Source: Stramenopiles sp. TOSAG23-6 (taxonomy: Eukaryota; Sar). Taken from it: a DNA stretch of 48,899 nucleotides. Below are positions 39,879 to 48,131 of this stretch, piece by piece (the first letter of the stretch is position 1; each line of letters starts with the position of its first letter). The position numbers and the translations under genes were made by a program. The notes under the pieces were generated by a model, which made no database searches, had not been told where the DNA came from, and saw nothing but the letters and a program-made list of their open reading frames with translations. The DNA is taken from NCBI GenBank assembly GCA_900128565.1, contig LT635925.1, positions 1 to 48,899 on the forward strand, given 5' to 3'.

Positions 39879-40691
39879 TCATTTAAAATACTTTTCGGTG
39901 TTGAGAAAGCTCTGTTGGGCTGCTTTGGATGCTTCAAGGGCTATATTTGCTGCTTTTTTAGCCTTTCTTGCACAATGTATCTTCAGCTCGGAAGCACCGA
40001 CGGGTCCTTTTTTCGTAGGTAATTGGTTTATTACATATTTTGCACCTTTTATAGGTTGCTGCTCATATTTAGCCCAAGTTGCAAATCGATGAAAAATAAT
40101 AGATGCAGCCACAGTGACGTTTAATGACGCAGTTCCATTACCATAATGTGGTATATATATAGAACGGTCGCAATATTGTAATTCTTTTTCGGAGAGTCCT
40201 TGGCCTTCATTTCCTAAAAAAAAGGCAGTATCTCTGAGAAAAGGTGATTTTGAAACACTTTCAGCCGATGATCCAATCTCAACTGCAAGAATTTCAATTC
40301 CATGCAAAATACAATGTGCTCGGCATTTTTCTAAAGAATCAAAATATTCTATTTTGACAAACGCTTTCGTACCCTTACTACCAAAGAAATTTACTTTTCT
40401 CTGTTTTTTTCCAGGTCTCGCAATGACAAATACTGACTTACAATTGAAAGCAGCACAGCTACGTATCATTGTTCCAATGTTACTTCTTTTGGATACATTA
40501 TTTATAATCACATGCCAACTAGGAGAGTCGCGACAAGGTTTCTTAGAATTTTTGGAGGTATATAACTTAGCATAACTTGATGTGGATGATAATACGCTTG
40601 CAAAGAAAGTTGACACCGCATTCATATGAGGATAGGCAAAAGCACCAGCCATAAATCCAATACCAAAACCTAAAATACCACGAGATACCAT
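39879..40691 (-). CDS. SpoU/TrmH-family RNA 2'-O-ribose methyltransferase
   Basis: This 270-residue protein has all three SPOUT (SpoU) motifs: motif 1 NVSKRSNIGTMIRSCAAFN, motif 2 FFLGNEGQGLSEKEL, and motif 3 SLNVTVAASIIFHRFATW. These form the trefoil-knot SAM site, and enzymes of the family methylate ribose 2'-OH in tRNA or rRNA. A short hydrophobic N-terminus (GILGFGIGFMAGAFAYPHM) could be an organellar targeting sequence or membrane anchor. The tail is Lys/Ala-rich helix. The substrate cannot be assigned from sequence. It is head to head with the gene at 41131. Confidence 0.88.
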   Translation of the reverse strand: MVSRGILGFGIGFMAGAFAYPHMNAVSTFFASVLSSTSSYAKLYTSKNSKKPCRDSPSWHVIINNVSKRSNIGTMIRSCAAFNCKSVFVIARPGKKQRKVNFFGSKGTKAFVKIEYFDSLEKCRAHCILHGIEILAVEIGSSAESVSKSPFLRDTAFFLGNEGQGLSEKELQYCDRSIYIPHYGNGTASLNVTVAASIIFHRFATWAKYEQQPIKGAKYVINQLPTKKGPVGASELKIHCARKAKKAANIALEASKAAQQSFLNTEKYFK

Positions 40692-41130
40692 GTTTTACTA
40701 ACTCAGGTGATATTGTGTAGCCTTACGGGTAGTGAATAATCTGTTTTGATCGTTTACGAGGTACTACTAGGACTCTTATATACACGAAGTGTTGGCAGAT
40801 GAAGACTCAAAACAAAACAAAACGAGCTGAATCCAAAAGAAAATCCAAAAGAAAACCCTAACCCTAATCTAAATCATATATAACCTAAATTAGTAAATTT
40901 CCTTTTTCTTTTTATCGGAGATTATTGGATTCAAAAAAAAAAATGTTTGAAAAATAAAAAAGAGTGCAGAAAAAAAAAATCGTATCTACTATTGACATAA
41001 CTATGCAATGGGTGTCGCGCTCACACAAATTCTCTACAGGTGCGTCTTCAAAACTGAAGAATCATCCCCCATAATATTGTATATTAATATTATCCATAAC
41101 CGCCATAACCCTAAGTCTTACCCTTAAGTA
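40692..41130. other. Head-to-head intergenic region
   Basis: This 439-bp spacer contains a telo-box-like AAACCCTAACCCTAA (40853-40867), tandem AAAATCCAAAAG words just before it, poly-A tracts, and a degenerate CCATAACCCTAAG just upstream of the next ATG. Confidence 0.5.
40853..40867. promoter_or_regulatory. Telo-box-like motif AAACCCTAACCCTAA
   Basis: This exact two-unit telomere-type motif lies between divergent genes, 264 bp before the start at 41131 and 162 bp before the start at 40691. See the related motifs at 11715, 15509 and 43220. Confidence 0.4.
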
Positions 41131-42315
41131 ATGATGGTTTTGTACACTTTAGTACTTGGATACATGGTGCTAGCGTCTGGTACTCTAGAGGCGACGTCAC
41201 TGAATAAAAGACAAAACGAACAACAAAAGCTACTACGATTTCCATCTGATGAAGACATCTCAAGTAGTTCTCCCTCAGATGCCTCAACTGTTTTTCTTAG
41301 TGAAGTCGACAAAACTGAGAAAGGGAATGTGAGGATATTAAAGCGGAACGCCAACGACGCAAAAAAGGAAAAAATATCTCAGGGTAAACCAAACATTTCA
41401 AATTCGACAATAACACAAAAGAGCGTCTTTTCCAAAAGAGTAGAAGAAGTGATTCGCCAACAAGAAAGATCTTTCATCAAAGAAGTAGCCCACGTAGAAC
41501 CTCAAAGTTCGCAGAGAATTCTCATTGAAAAGAAGAAGTTTGTAGCAAAAATTAAAGAACCTATGATAATTACAGATTATAAGGCTCCAAAACTACCACC
41601 TCCAGCGCCAGTACCTGTGAGAAGACCTCCCGCACCAAAACCAAAAGAGCCAGAATGTAACATTGAAGTTGATAAAAATGGTAACATATGCGATTGCGAT
41701 TGTCAAAAAGCACGAAATATTCAACGTCAAAATGAAATCTTAAACGAAGAACGAGAGGAAAATGATCTTTTAGCTGAAGCTAAGGCATTTGAACAACAAA
41801 GACAGGAAAATTATAATACTGCACTTGCAGTAAAGAGTGTTCAAAATGAAGTCAGGGAAAATGCGAAAAAGAAAAAAAATGCAGAAAAACAATCTCTAGA
41901 CAACAAGAAAAAAGATGCAAAGAATGCAAAAGACGAATTAGATTTAAAGTTAAACATTGCCGCGAGAGCAACACCAATCACTCAAGGTCCTGGAGGAAAT
42001 CTTCAAAGTGCAATGAAGGCTGTGAAGCGATTGAACATGCCAAAAAAAGAGAAGGAAACAGATGCAAGTGATACAGAATCTTTACAGGAAAACATCGCAA
42101 AGTCAAAAGCTTATTATAAACATTTTCAGAAAGAAGCTCTTAAAAATTTTCTAGACCCGGAGAGAAATAGTAGTTCACTGGCATATGCTAAGGATGAAGA
42201 TAAACCTGAAATGAATACTGCTACAAAAATGGCACAGTTGCGATTACTACCAGCAATGCAACAAGGTTTAATTGGGACAGACTTGGCTAGTGTATTTGCA
42301 AATGCAGCGCGTTAA
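41131..42315 (+). CDS. Secreted or lumenal coiled-coil protein, unknown
   Basis: This 394-residue protein starts at ATG 41131 with a hydrophobic signal-peptide-like leader (MMVLYTLVLGYMVLASG). A charged region follows, then a Pro-rich stretch (APKLPPPAPVPVRRPPAPK), a Cys cluster (CNIEVDKNGNICDCDC), and a Lys/Glu/Asn coiled coil (about residues 190-270). The C-terminus is helical and Ala-rich. No family recognised. Together with the neighbours at 42409 and 44614 it is one of three nearby genes with predicted signal peptides. Confidence 0.65.
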   Translation: MMVLYTLVLGYMVLASGTLEATSLNKRQNEQQKLLRFPSDEDISSSSPSDASTVFLSEVDKTEKGNVRILKRNANDAKKEKISQGKPNISNSTITQKSVFSKRVEEVIRQQERSFIKEVAHVEPQSSQRILIEKKKFVAKIKEPMIITDYKAPKLPPPAPVPVRRPPAPKPKEPECNIEVDKNGNICDCDCQKARNIQRQNEILNEEREENDLLAEAKAFEQQRQENYNTALAVKSVQNEVRENAKKKKNAEKQSLDNKKKDAKNAKDELDLKLNIAARATPITQGPGGNLQSAMKAVKRLNMPKKEKETDASDTESLQENIAKSKAYYKHFQKEALKNFLDPERNSSSLAYAKDEDKPEMNTATKMAQLRLLPAMQQGLIGTDLASVFANAAR

Positions 42316-42408
42316 AAAAATAAAAAAGTGAAACAAAAGATATAAAGGGAATATAGTTTAAATCTATGAAGTATTTTATAAAAACAGAATCTCGAGTCTT
42401 ATATTTTA

Positions 42409-43104
42409 TTATATATCAATCTCACCCCATCGGTCGCACCAATTGAATACTACTGCTAAAAATGAGACTTTTTTTTCTCTTTTTGTTTTTGCATTTTCGC
42501 ATATTGTTACCCGACATTTTTCAAGTTTTTGAATACGCTTCGCATCAAGTAAGCTTTTCTCTGGTACCTCGTCATAGTCAAAATTCAGTGATTCTTTTTT
42601 AACGTCTTGTAAAGAAAGATAATAAAGTGCTGCATCATAAATTTTTCGGGCTTCTTCTTTAGTTTTGCCATTACCTAAATTGCAATTAATTCCACCAAAG
42701 TATAGCTGTATTCTCCACATACCGTTATATGCTGGTGATACCCCATGTGTATCATCCTTTGCACCGTGCAATTTCGATCTCTTCGCTAAGGGAGTTTCAT
42801 CTAAAGGAGTTGCTTCGACAGTCGCTAAATCCTCTAATGGATGTCGTCTCGCTCGTCCCTTTTTTCCACGCATTATTTTTTTCAGTAACCCTTCATAATC
42901 ATTTTTGTCATAGTTGCTGAGTGGCCTCATCACCCCCGGGGGTGCAATGTTGAAATGTGGTACATTTTCTTTTTCTGGTAAGTCAGCAAGACCACTATAT
43001 ATAGATGCTTCAAAACCTTCTCGAGACATGCTGGTATCAGTCGACGCGAAACTTTCTTGGAAAGCAAATATTAAGAATACGCTATGTATAAAAAGACATT
43101 TCAT
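42409..43104 (-). CDS. AP2-domain protein with possible signal peptide
   Basis: This 231-residue protein carries an AP2/ERF-like domain at about residues 120-180: GVSPAYNGMWRIQLYFGG, LGNGKTKEEARKIYDAALYYL and SLNFD. This matches the family pattern GV-x-x-x-x-x-GxW-x-x-I...LG-x-x-xTxEEAAxAYDxAA...LNF. AP2 domains bind DNA. Basic residues precede it (RGKKGRARRH). Oddly, the N-terminus is a signal-peptide-like leader (MKCLFIHSVFLIFAFQESFA). Initiation at Met26 would give a plain nuclear protein, so either the leader is unused or the protein enters the secretory or plastid route. Start ATG 43104. Its stop lies 93 bp from that of the preceding gene. Confidence 0.75.
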   Translation of the reverse strand: MKCLFIHSVFLIFAFQESFASTDTSMSREGFEASIYSGLADLPEKENVPHFNIAPPGVMRPLSNYDKNDYEGLLKKIMRGKKGRARRHPLEDLATVEATPLDETPLAKRSKLHGAKDDTHGVSPAYNGMWRIQLYFGGINCNLGNGKTKEEARKIYDAALYYLSLQDVKKESLNFDYDEVPEKSLLDAKRIQKLEKCRVTICENAKTKREKKVSFLAVVFNWCDRWGEIDI

Positions 43105-43384
43105 TGTTACGTTTTTTACTTATCAAGTAGAGAATACAAATACGCTTTGTTCTCAAGATTATGGACGGTATATATTACCAGTCGGTACAGGAACTCGTCT
43201 CTCGCACTGAATATTTTTTAAACCCTAACCCTAGTACCTAGTTATTTGAACGTTGAAATCGTCTAAAAAATCAAATTCACGCGGGTGTAGCTATTTGTAT
43301 GAGTAGACGAATGCGTCAATATTGTTAAATAAAGTAAAGAGAATACATGGTAATAAGGTTTTAAAGAGATGAATTTATTTATTT
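43105..43384. other. Intergenic region between AP2 and RNase H1 genes
   Basis: This 280-bp region carries the telo-box-like motif AAACCCTAACCCTAG at 43220-43234. No gene is seen. Confidence 0.4.
43220..43234. promoter_or_regulatory. Telo-box-like motif AAACCCTAACCCTAG
   Basis: It lies 116 bp upstream of the AP2 gene start. It shares the extended word CCCTAACCCTAGTAC with 11715-11729, longer than the telomere unit alone would require. Confidence 0.4.
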
Positions 43385-44272
43385 TTACACATTCTGCACA
43401 AGGGCAGCACCGGCAACTGCTAAGCGATCTGCTGCTTCGTTTCCGGGTTCCCCACTGTGACCTTTCACATGTTCTAGTGTAACTATTACGTTCCATTTTT
43501 GTTTTAACTCAGTAATAGCTTTATCAATACTTTTCCACAAGTCAATATTTTTAACTAGAGAACCTTTAGAACTACGCCAACCATTTTTTTTCCAATTTTT
43601 TGTCCACATTTGTATACCTTTAATTGTGTACTTACTATCTGTTTTTATCAAAATTTCAAGCATTTTTGTATCATTCTTACTTGGTGTTGTATTTCTCTTT
43701 TCATTGATGAAATATTCTGCAACACGGAGTACTGCTGTCATCTCTGCTCTTTGATTTGTCTGTTTTTCTCCTTCAAGGGGTGCTGAAATATTGCGGATAT
43801 CACCATCACCAAACCATGCACCATATCCAGCTCTTGCAATGCCCTGATCTTGATTATTCGAACAAGCTCCATCTGTATATACAATAATCTGGTTTGAAAT
43901 ACTTCCAGGAGCATCACATCCCATAGTATCAGAGATATTACAATTTGGACGATGACGCTTGGTACTGCGAGACGTTGTCGAAGCGGTCGTTGGCATGAAC
44001 GGCTCTGAACGCTTCTTCGTCCCTGATAAATATTTTGAAGCACCATCAACTGAAGTGCTCACTCTCATAACACCAATACGAATATCTGTCGTATTTCCAC
44101 CGAGACCAACAAAGGCAGTTGCTTCAGATTTTGTTTTGAAACTTTTGTACTTCACACCACCTTTGACCCCGTTGACAAGTTTTTTGCACTCGTCCCACGT
44201 CTCAACAACACCACAAAAGCCACTTTTTCCTTTAACAATTGCGTAATATTTTTTACCCTTGGACTTTCCCAT
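43385..44272 (-). CDS. RNH1: Ribonuclease H1 with viroplasmin-type RNA-binding domain
   Basis: This 295-residue protein (ATG 44272; the TTG six bases upstream is not used) has an N-terminal viroplasmin/Cauli_VI domain (KYYAIVKGKSGFCGVVETW...KYKSFKTKSEATAFVG), which binds RNA-DNA hybrids in eukaryotic RNase H1. A Ser/Thr/Arg linker follows, then an RNase H domain. The four catalytic carboxylates are seen in YTDGAC, QRAEM, IKTDSKYTI and GNEAADRLA, and the His of HVKGHSG is present. It degrades RNA in RNA-DNA hybrids. No organelle leader is obvious. Tail position relative to the AP2 gene: same strand, 280 bp apart. Confidence 0.93.
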   Translation of the reverse strand: MGKSKGKKYYAIVKGKSGFCGVVETWDECKKLVNGVKGGVKYKSFKTKSEATAFVGLGGNTTDIRIGVMRVSTSVDGASKYLSGTKKRSEPFMPTTASTTSRSTKRHRPNCNISDTMGCDAPGSISNQIIVYTDGACSNNQDQGIARAGYGAWFGDGDIRNISAPLEGEKQTNQRAEMTAVLRVAEYFINEKRNTTPSKNDTKMLEILIKTDSKYTIKGIQMWTKNWKKNGWRSSKGSLVKNIDLWKSIDKAITELKQKWNVIVTLEHVKGHSGEPGNEAADRLAVAGAALVQNV

Positions 44273-44613
44273 ATTCAACTACTGTTGATATCAATAATAA
44301 TACGTATTCAATATAATATTAAGCTAGACCTAATGAGTGTTTGTAGATATTATGCGGTACTCCCACCATGTAATTCTGATGGTACCGGTAGTATCGACTT
44401 TCATTCAGTAAGTCAGGTATATCGGTACATGGCCATTGGCCAGAGAATGCATTGCGAATCAATTTCTGATTGGCCAAGATGTTGATGTGTGTGGACATCA
44501 CCAACACTGGCATTACTTATACCATTAGTGTTTTGCCTTTGCGTCCTAGCATACTGGTACCACCATGTTATTATCTTTATGGTAACTAAAATATTTGACA
44601 CCAACAGACCGAA
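44273..44613. other. Head-to-head intergenic region, RNase H1 / DUF4116 gene
   Basis: This 341-bp spacer contains ATTGG/CCAAT words (GGCCATTGGCCA near 44430, GATTGGCC near 44467) and GGTACCGG (about 44380). CCAAT-box function is inference. Confidence 0.4.
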
Positions 44614-45228
44614 ATGATATTTTACATTTCGTTTCTTATGATTGTATTTTTGTTGCAGAGTATCTGTTGCGCTACAGTTGCATCAACTAGAGCCTATGTC
44701 AATTGGGACGATAGGTATACTGTCTTAGACCTTGTGAAAATCGACGGCCGTGCTTTGAGGTTCGCTTCCCCAAAGTTAAAGAGAGACCAAGATATTGTAG
44801 TAGCGGCTGTATATCAAAGTAACGAAGCATTTTACTACGCAGCACCTGAAATGCGGAATAATCGAAGAGTCGTATTGAGCGCTGTTCATAAAAACGGTAA
44901 AATTCTAAAAGATGTTTCTTCTTCTTTGAAGGAAGACCGAGAAATTGTATTTGCTTCACTTTCAAATTATGGTATGGCACTCAAGGAAGTATCTAAAACA
45001 TTACAGGAAGATTACGATATTGTACTAGTAGCTGTCAAACAAGATGGAAATGCATTACAATATGCTGCAAAGTCTTTGAAAAATAACTATTCAATTGTTA
45101 TGGCTGCAGTAATCAGTGATGGTAACGCACTGTTTCATGCATCCTCTACTTTACAAAAGAATGATAAAATTCGGTCGGCCGCTTATAATCAACTATGGAT
45201 AAGAAGTGTGAATCGTTGGAACCTATAA
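44614..45228 (+). CDS. Secreted or lumenal DUF4116-repeat protein
   Basis: This 204-residue protein has a clear signal-peptide-like leader (MIFYISFLMIVFLLQSICCA). It is followed by about five repeats of roughly 33-35 residues of the DUF4116 type, each with the pattern (D/R)-x-x-IV-x-A-(A/S)-V-x-x-(D/N)G-x-AL-x-(Y/F/D)-(A/V)-S/A-x-x-L-(K/Q)-x-(D/N). Examples are DQDIVVAAVYQSNEAFYYAA and DYDIVLVAVKQDGNALQYAA. DUF4116 repeats are of unknown function and are expanded in several algae and protists. Start ATG 44614. Tail to tail with the next gene (78 bp). Confidence 0.8.
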   Translation: MIFYISFLMIVFLLQSICCATVASTRAYVNWDDRYTVLDLVKIDGRALRFASPKLKRDQDIVVAAVYQSNEAFYYAAPEMRNNRRVVLSAVHKNGKILKDVSSSLKEDREIVFASLSNYGMALKEVSKTLQEDYDIVLVAVKQDGNALQYAAKSLKNNYSIVMAAVISDGNALFHASSTLQKNDKIRSAAYNQLWIRSVNRWNL

Positions 45229-45306
45229 AAGAGGAGCATATAATAAAAAATTACAATCCATAAATACGAAAGACTATTTTATTTTGTCAACCCTTTTTTT
45301 GCCTCT

Positions 45307-47691
45307 TCATTCAAAGACAATACCATTTGTTTGTTTAAACCCTTCTAACCATAAATGTAAATTTTTAGTAGACTTTGCAAATAAAAGGAAATATTCAGTA
45401 GAAAAACGATTATATATTTCAATGACATGTAAAAAGTCTTTGTCAAGAATCTTTGGAAATATTCCTAGTGTTGAAAGACGATTTCGAGTTACATTTGGTC
45501 TGATATCAATATCTTTGGTATAAAGAATAATGTCTCGGTGTAAGCATTGACCTGATGTAAAAATCATGACTTCTTTTGACAAGAAAACATTCAATAATTG
45601 CGGTGTAAGCCAAGATCTTTGACTATTTTTTCTTCTGGTTGTGATTACCCTCAAAGAACCTGCCAAAATAATGTTTGTTGTAACAACACATACATCTTCA
45701 GTGTCTGTTACACAATCACTATCTGATTCATTGTACTCTGGTGGAGACACATCAGAATATGGTGGAGACACATCAGAATCTGGGAGGTTCTCCTTTTCTG
45801 GTGCAGATGTTTCTGTTGATGTCTTCTCTTCATTTTTCTGTTCTACATCTATTATTTTATTATCATCCTCTACCTTGACTTGCTTGATTTTTGTATCCAC
45901 TATTTTTTTGCATTTATCTTCTATTTGAATGCATTCAACACTACTGACTGGTGCAATACCTATCCTTTCACATTTTTCATATTTTTCTTCTAGATGTGTA
46001 AGTAGATCATCTGGATTTTTCAGTGTTGTACGTATTGCTTCATTTTGTGCTAGTAATTTCGTATCTAATGGTATTAAGTGCACATTTTGGTTATCATAAT
46101 ATTGATTTGTTCTGACTTCTGGAATCCTTTTACATCCATCTTGGTCATGAAATTGAAGAGATTGCGACTTGGATTTTAATTGAGCAGAGCAAATATGCGT
46201 TTGTGATTTAGTGCAATTTCTGTTTCTTTCATGACGAAACATTCGTTGAAAATGCTCCAAGTTCATTTCTAGCTCATCATCATTTTCTAATAGAAAATCA
46301 AGATTTAGCGTTGCTCTTCTATTTCCTTGTATTGTTCGTTTTGATTCATATATTGTACTTTCATCACCGTCATTCTTAGGGATTCTTGGGAGTTCATCAA
46401 AATGTTTTTTCCTACGGCGTGTCCTTCGATATTTAGCATTCAATATTCTTTCAGAAAGTGTATTTTGAAAGTTGCAACTTTTTCGTTTAATACGAGCTAC
46501 ATCAAGTTTCCTATTTATGGTCTCGCGAATTTGCTTACGTTCTAAAAAGTTCACAACCTGGAGGAAATTTGAAACTTCTAATTCAGCCGCCGAAACTTCG
46601 TTAATGAGTGAACACTTAGCAACATAACCTTTCTGTAAAGATGATTCTAAGGCATGTGCACCAGAATCTTGTATAGTAGCTGTATTTTCAATCTTGAGCG
46701 AAGCAGTGGGAAGCTTGTCTTCAATATCTATGTTTTTGTTTGTACTCTTCTCTTCAACTTTCAGTGTAGTAGCTACATCTTCATTGGTAGCTGTTTTCAC
46801 TTCAACTTTTGGTGTAGCAGCTACCCCTTTACTAGTATTTGTTTTCTCTTCAAATTGATCTTTACTAGTAGTTGTTTTCACTTCAACTTTATCTTTAATA
46901 GTTGTTTCCACTTCAACTTTATCTTTAATAGTTGTTTCCACTTCAACTTTATCTATACTAGCAGTTGTTTCCTCTTCAACTTTATCTTTAATAGTTGTTT
47001 CCTCTTCAACTTTATCTTTACTAGCAGTTGTTTTCTCTTCAACTTTATCTATACTAGCAGTTGTTTCCTCTTCAACTTTATCTTCACTAGCACTTGTTTC
47101 CTCTTCAACTTTATCTTCACTAGCAGTTGTTTCCTCTTCAACTTTATCTTCACTAGCACTTGTTTCCACTTCAACTTTCGATGTAGTAGCTACATCTTTA
47201 CTAACATTTTTTTCCACTTCAATTTTTGGTTCATGTTTCCCATCAATAGCAATAGCTTTACTTAAGTGCTTCATTGTAGCACTATTTTCAATTCCATATT
47301 CTGCATCTTTTTGTGCTTCAACGTTGATAGCCTGTTTTACGTCTTCTGCAAGTAATTCTACTTTCTCTTTCAAAGTGAAACTTTTAAAGCTATCAAGTTT
47401 TTCCCTCAAACTTTTTATTTTTATTTTCAATTTTGTTTCTTTGGCATTTTGGTGTGCATCTAGAGTATTTGTTGTATTTTTTTTGTTATCACCGGTAGAC
47501 TCTACAAGGCTAAGGTTGATGCACTTGGAAATTTCGTCTATTTTTTTATTCCCCAATACCGTTCCTGTGAGAAGCGTTTGGGTATTCATGCGTTTTATAC
47601 CAACAGCATTAAGCTTCTGCATAGCTGTACGTATATTACTCGTGGTGATTACACTATTGTTTGTTTTTGGTGTATTCTTCTTTACTTCCAT
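45307..47691 (-). CDS. Repeat-rich protein with C-terminal PH-like domain
   Basis: This 794-residue protein starts at ATG 47691. Residues about 160-305 are a degenerate tandem array of KVEEETTASEDKVEEETSAS-type units (Lys/Glu/Thr/Ser). The middle is basic, with Arg-rich segments (AKYRRTRRRKKHFDELPR). An acidic linker follows (PDSDVSPPYSDVSPPEY). The last 140 residues look like a pleckstrin-homology-like fold: TTNIILAGSLRVITTRRKNSQRSWLTPQLLNVFLSKEVMIF ending in a helix containing STKNLHLWLEGF with the conserved Trp. Lipid or protein binding by that domain is inference. The function of the whole protein is unknown. Confidence 0.65.
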   Translation of the reverse strand: MEVKKNTPKTNNSVITTSNIRTAMQKLNAVGIKRMNTQTLLTGTVLGNKKIDEISKCINLSLVESTGDNKKNTTNTLDAHQNAKETKLKIKIKSLREKLDSFKSFTLKEKVELLAEDVKQAINVEAQKDAEYGIENSATMKHLSKAIAIDGKHEPKIEVEKNVSKDVATTSKVEVETSASEDKVEEETTASEDKVEEETSASEDKVEEETTASIDKVEEKTTASKDKVEEETTIKDKVEEETTASIDKVEVETTIKDKVEVETTIKDKVEVKTTTSKDQFEEKTNTSKGVAATPKVEVKTATNEDVATTLKVEEKSTNKNIDIEDKLPTASLKIENTATIQDSGAHALESSLQKGYVAKCSLINEVSAAELEVSNFLQVVNFLERKQIRETINRKLDVARIKRKSCNFQNTLSERILNAKYRRTRRRKKHFDELPRIPKNDGDESTIYESKRTIQGNRRATLNLDFLLENDDELEMNLEHFQRMFRHERNRNCTKSQTHICSAQLKSKSQSLQFHDQDGCKRIPEVRTNQYYDNQNVHLIPLDTKLLAQNEAIRTTLKNPDDLLTHLEEKYEKCERIGIAPVSSVECIQIEDKCKKIVDTKIKQVKVEDDNKIIDVEQKNEEKTSTETSAPEKENLPDSDVSPPYSDVSPPEYNESDSDCVTDTEDVCVVTTNIILAGSLRVITTRRKNSQRSWLTPQLLNVFLSKEVMIFTSGQCLHRDIILYTKDIDIRPNVTRNRLSTLGIFPKILDKDFLHVIEIYNRFSTEYFLLFAKSTKNLHLWLEGFKQTNGIVFE
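46780..47205 (-). repeat. Degenerate tandem coding repeat, 36-51 nt units
   Basis: The AACTTTATCTTTAATAG / AACTTTATCTTCACTAGCA words repeat about a dozen times, encoding DKVEEETTAS / DKVEVETTIK units. Two unit lengths (12 and 14 residues) alternate irregularly, so copy number may vary between strains. Confidence 0.85.
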
Positions 47692-48131
47692 ACTGAAATA
47701 TTGTCTTCTCTTGGATCACTGAGGAAGATTTAAGTTTGTACTATAAATTTTTAAAAACTTTCTTTTGTTTCAAAGCAAGGATTCATGTTTACACTTAACG
47801 GTACCCATGTAAAATTACAACTCCGTATATTTCAAAAATGATAAAGGTATGCATAGAGTACACATTGAAATTGGATCGTCTGTGATTGTTAAACAAATGT
47901 GTTTATGATCCCGTGTATGGATTTTAGATTCATTCAGAAAAGTAACTGTCGATCCATATGGATGACGATGACGTCATCTTTTTTCTGGGACATTTTCGTT
48001 TAATTTTCAAAATTGTTTTTTTGTCTAAAATATAACGAAAGTCGAATTCTCCATCCATAATATAGACTTCCGTCAATTCTTTTTTTCTTCCCGAGGATCA
48101 TTCTGAAAGAGTGACCAAATATTAATAATTC
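47692..48131. other. Head-to-head intergenic region
   Basis: This 440-bp spacer includes ATGGATGACGATGACGTCATC (TGACGTCA CRE-like palindrome) near 47957-47977. No gene is seen. Confidence 0.4.

Noticed and set aside
46654-47265. Cys/Phe-rich repeated frame on the plus strand
   Set aside because: It is an antisense shadow of the KVEEETTAS repeat in the 45307 gene.
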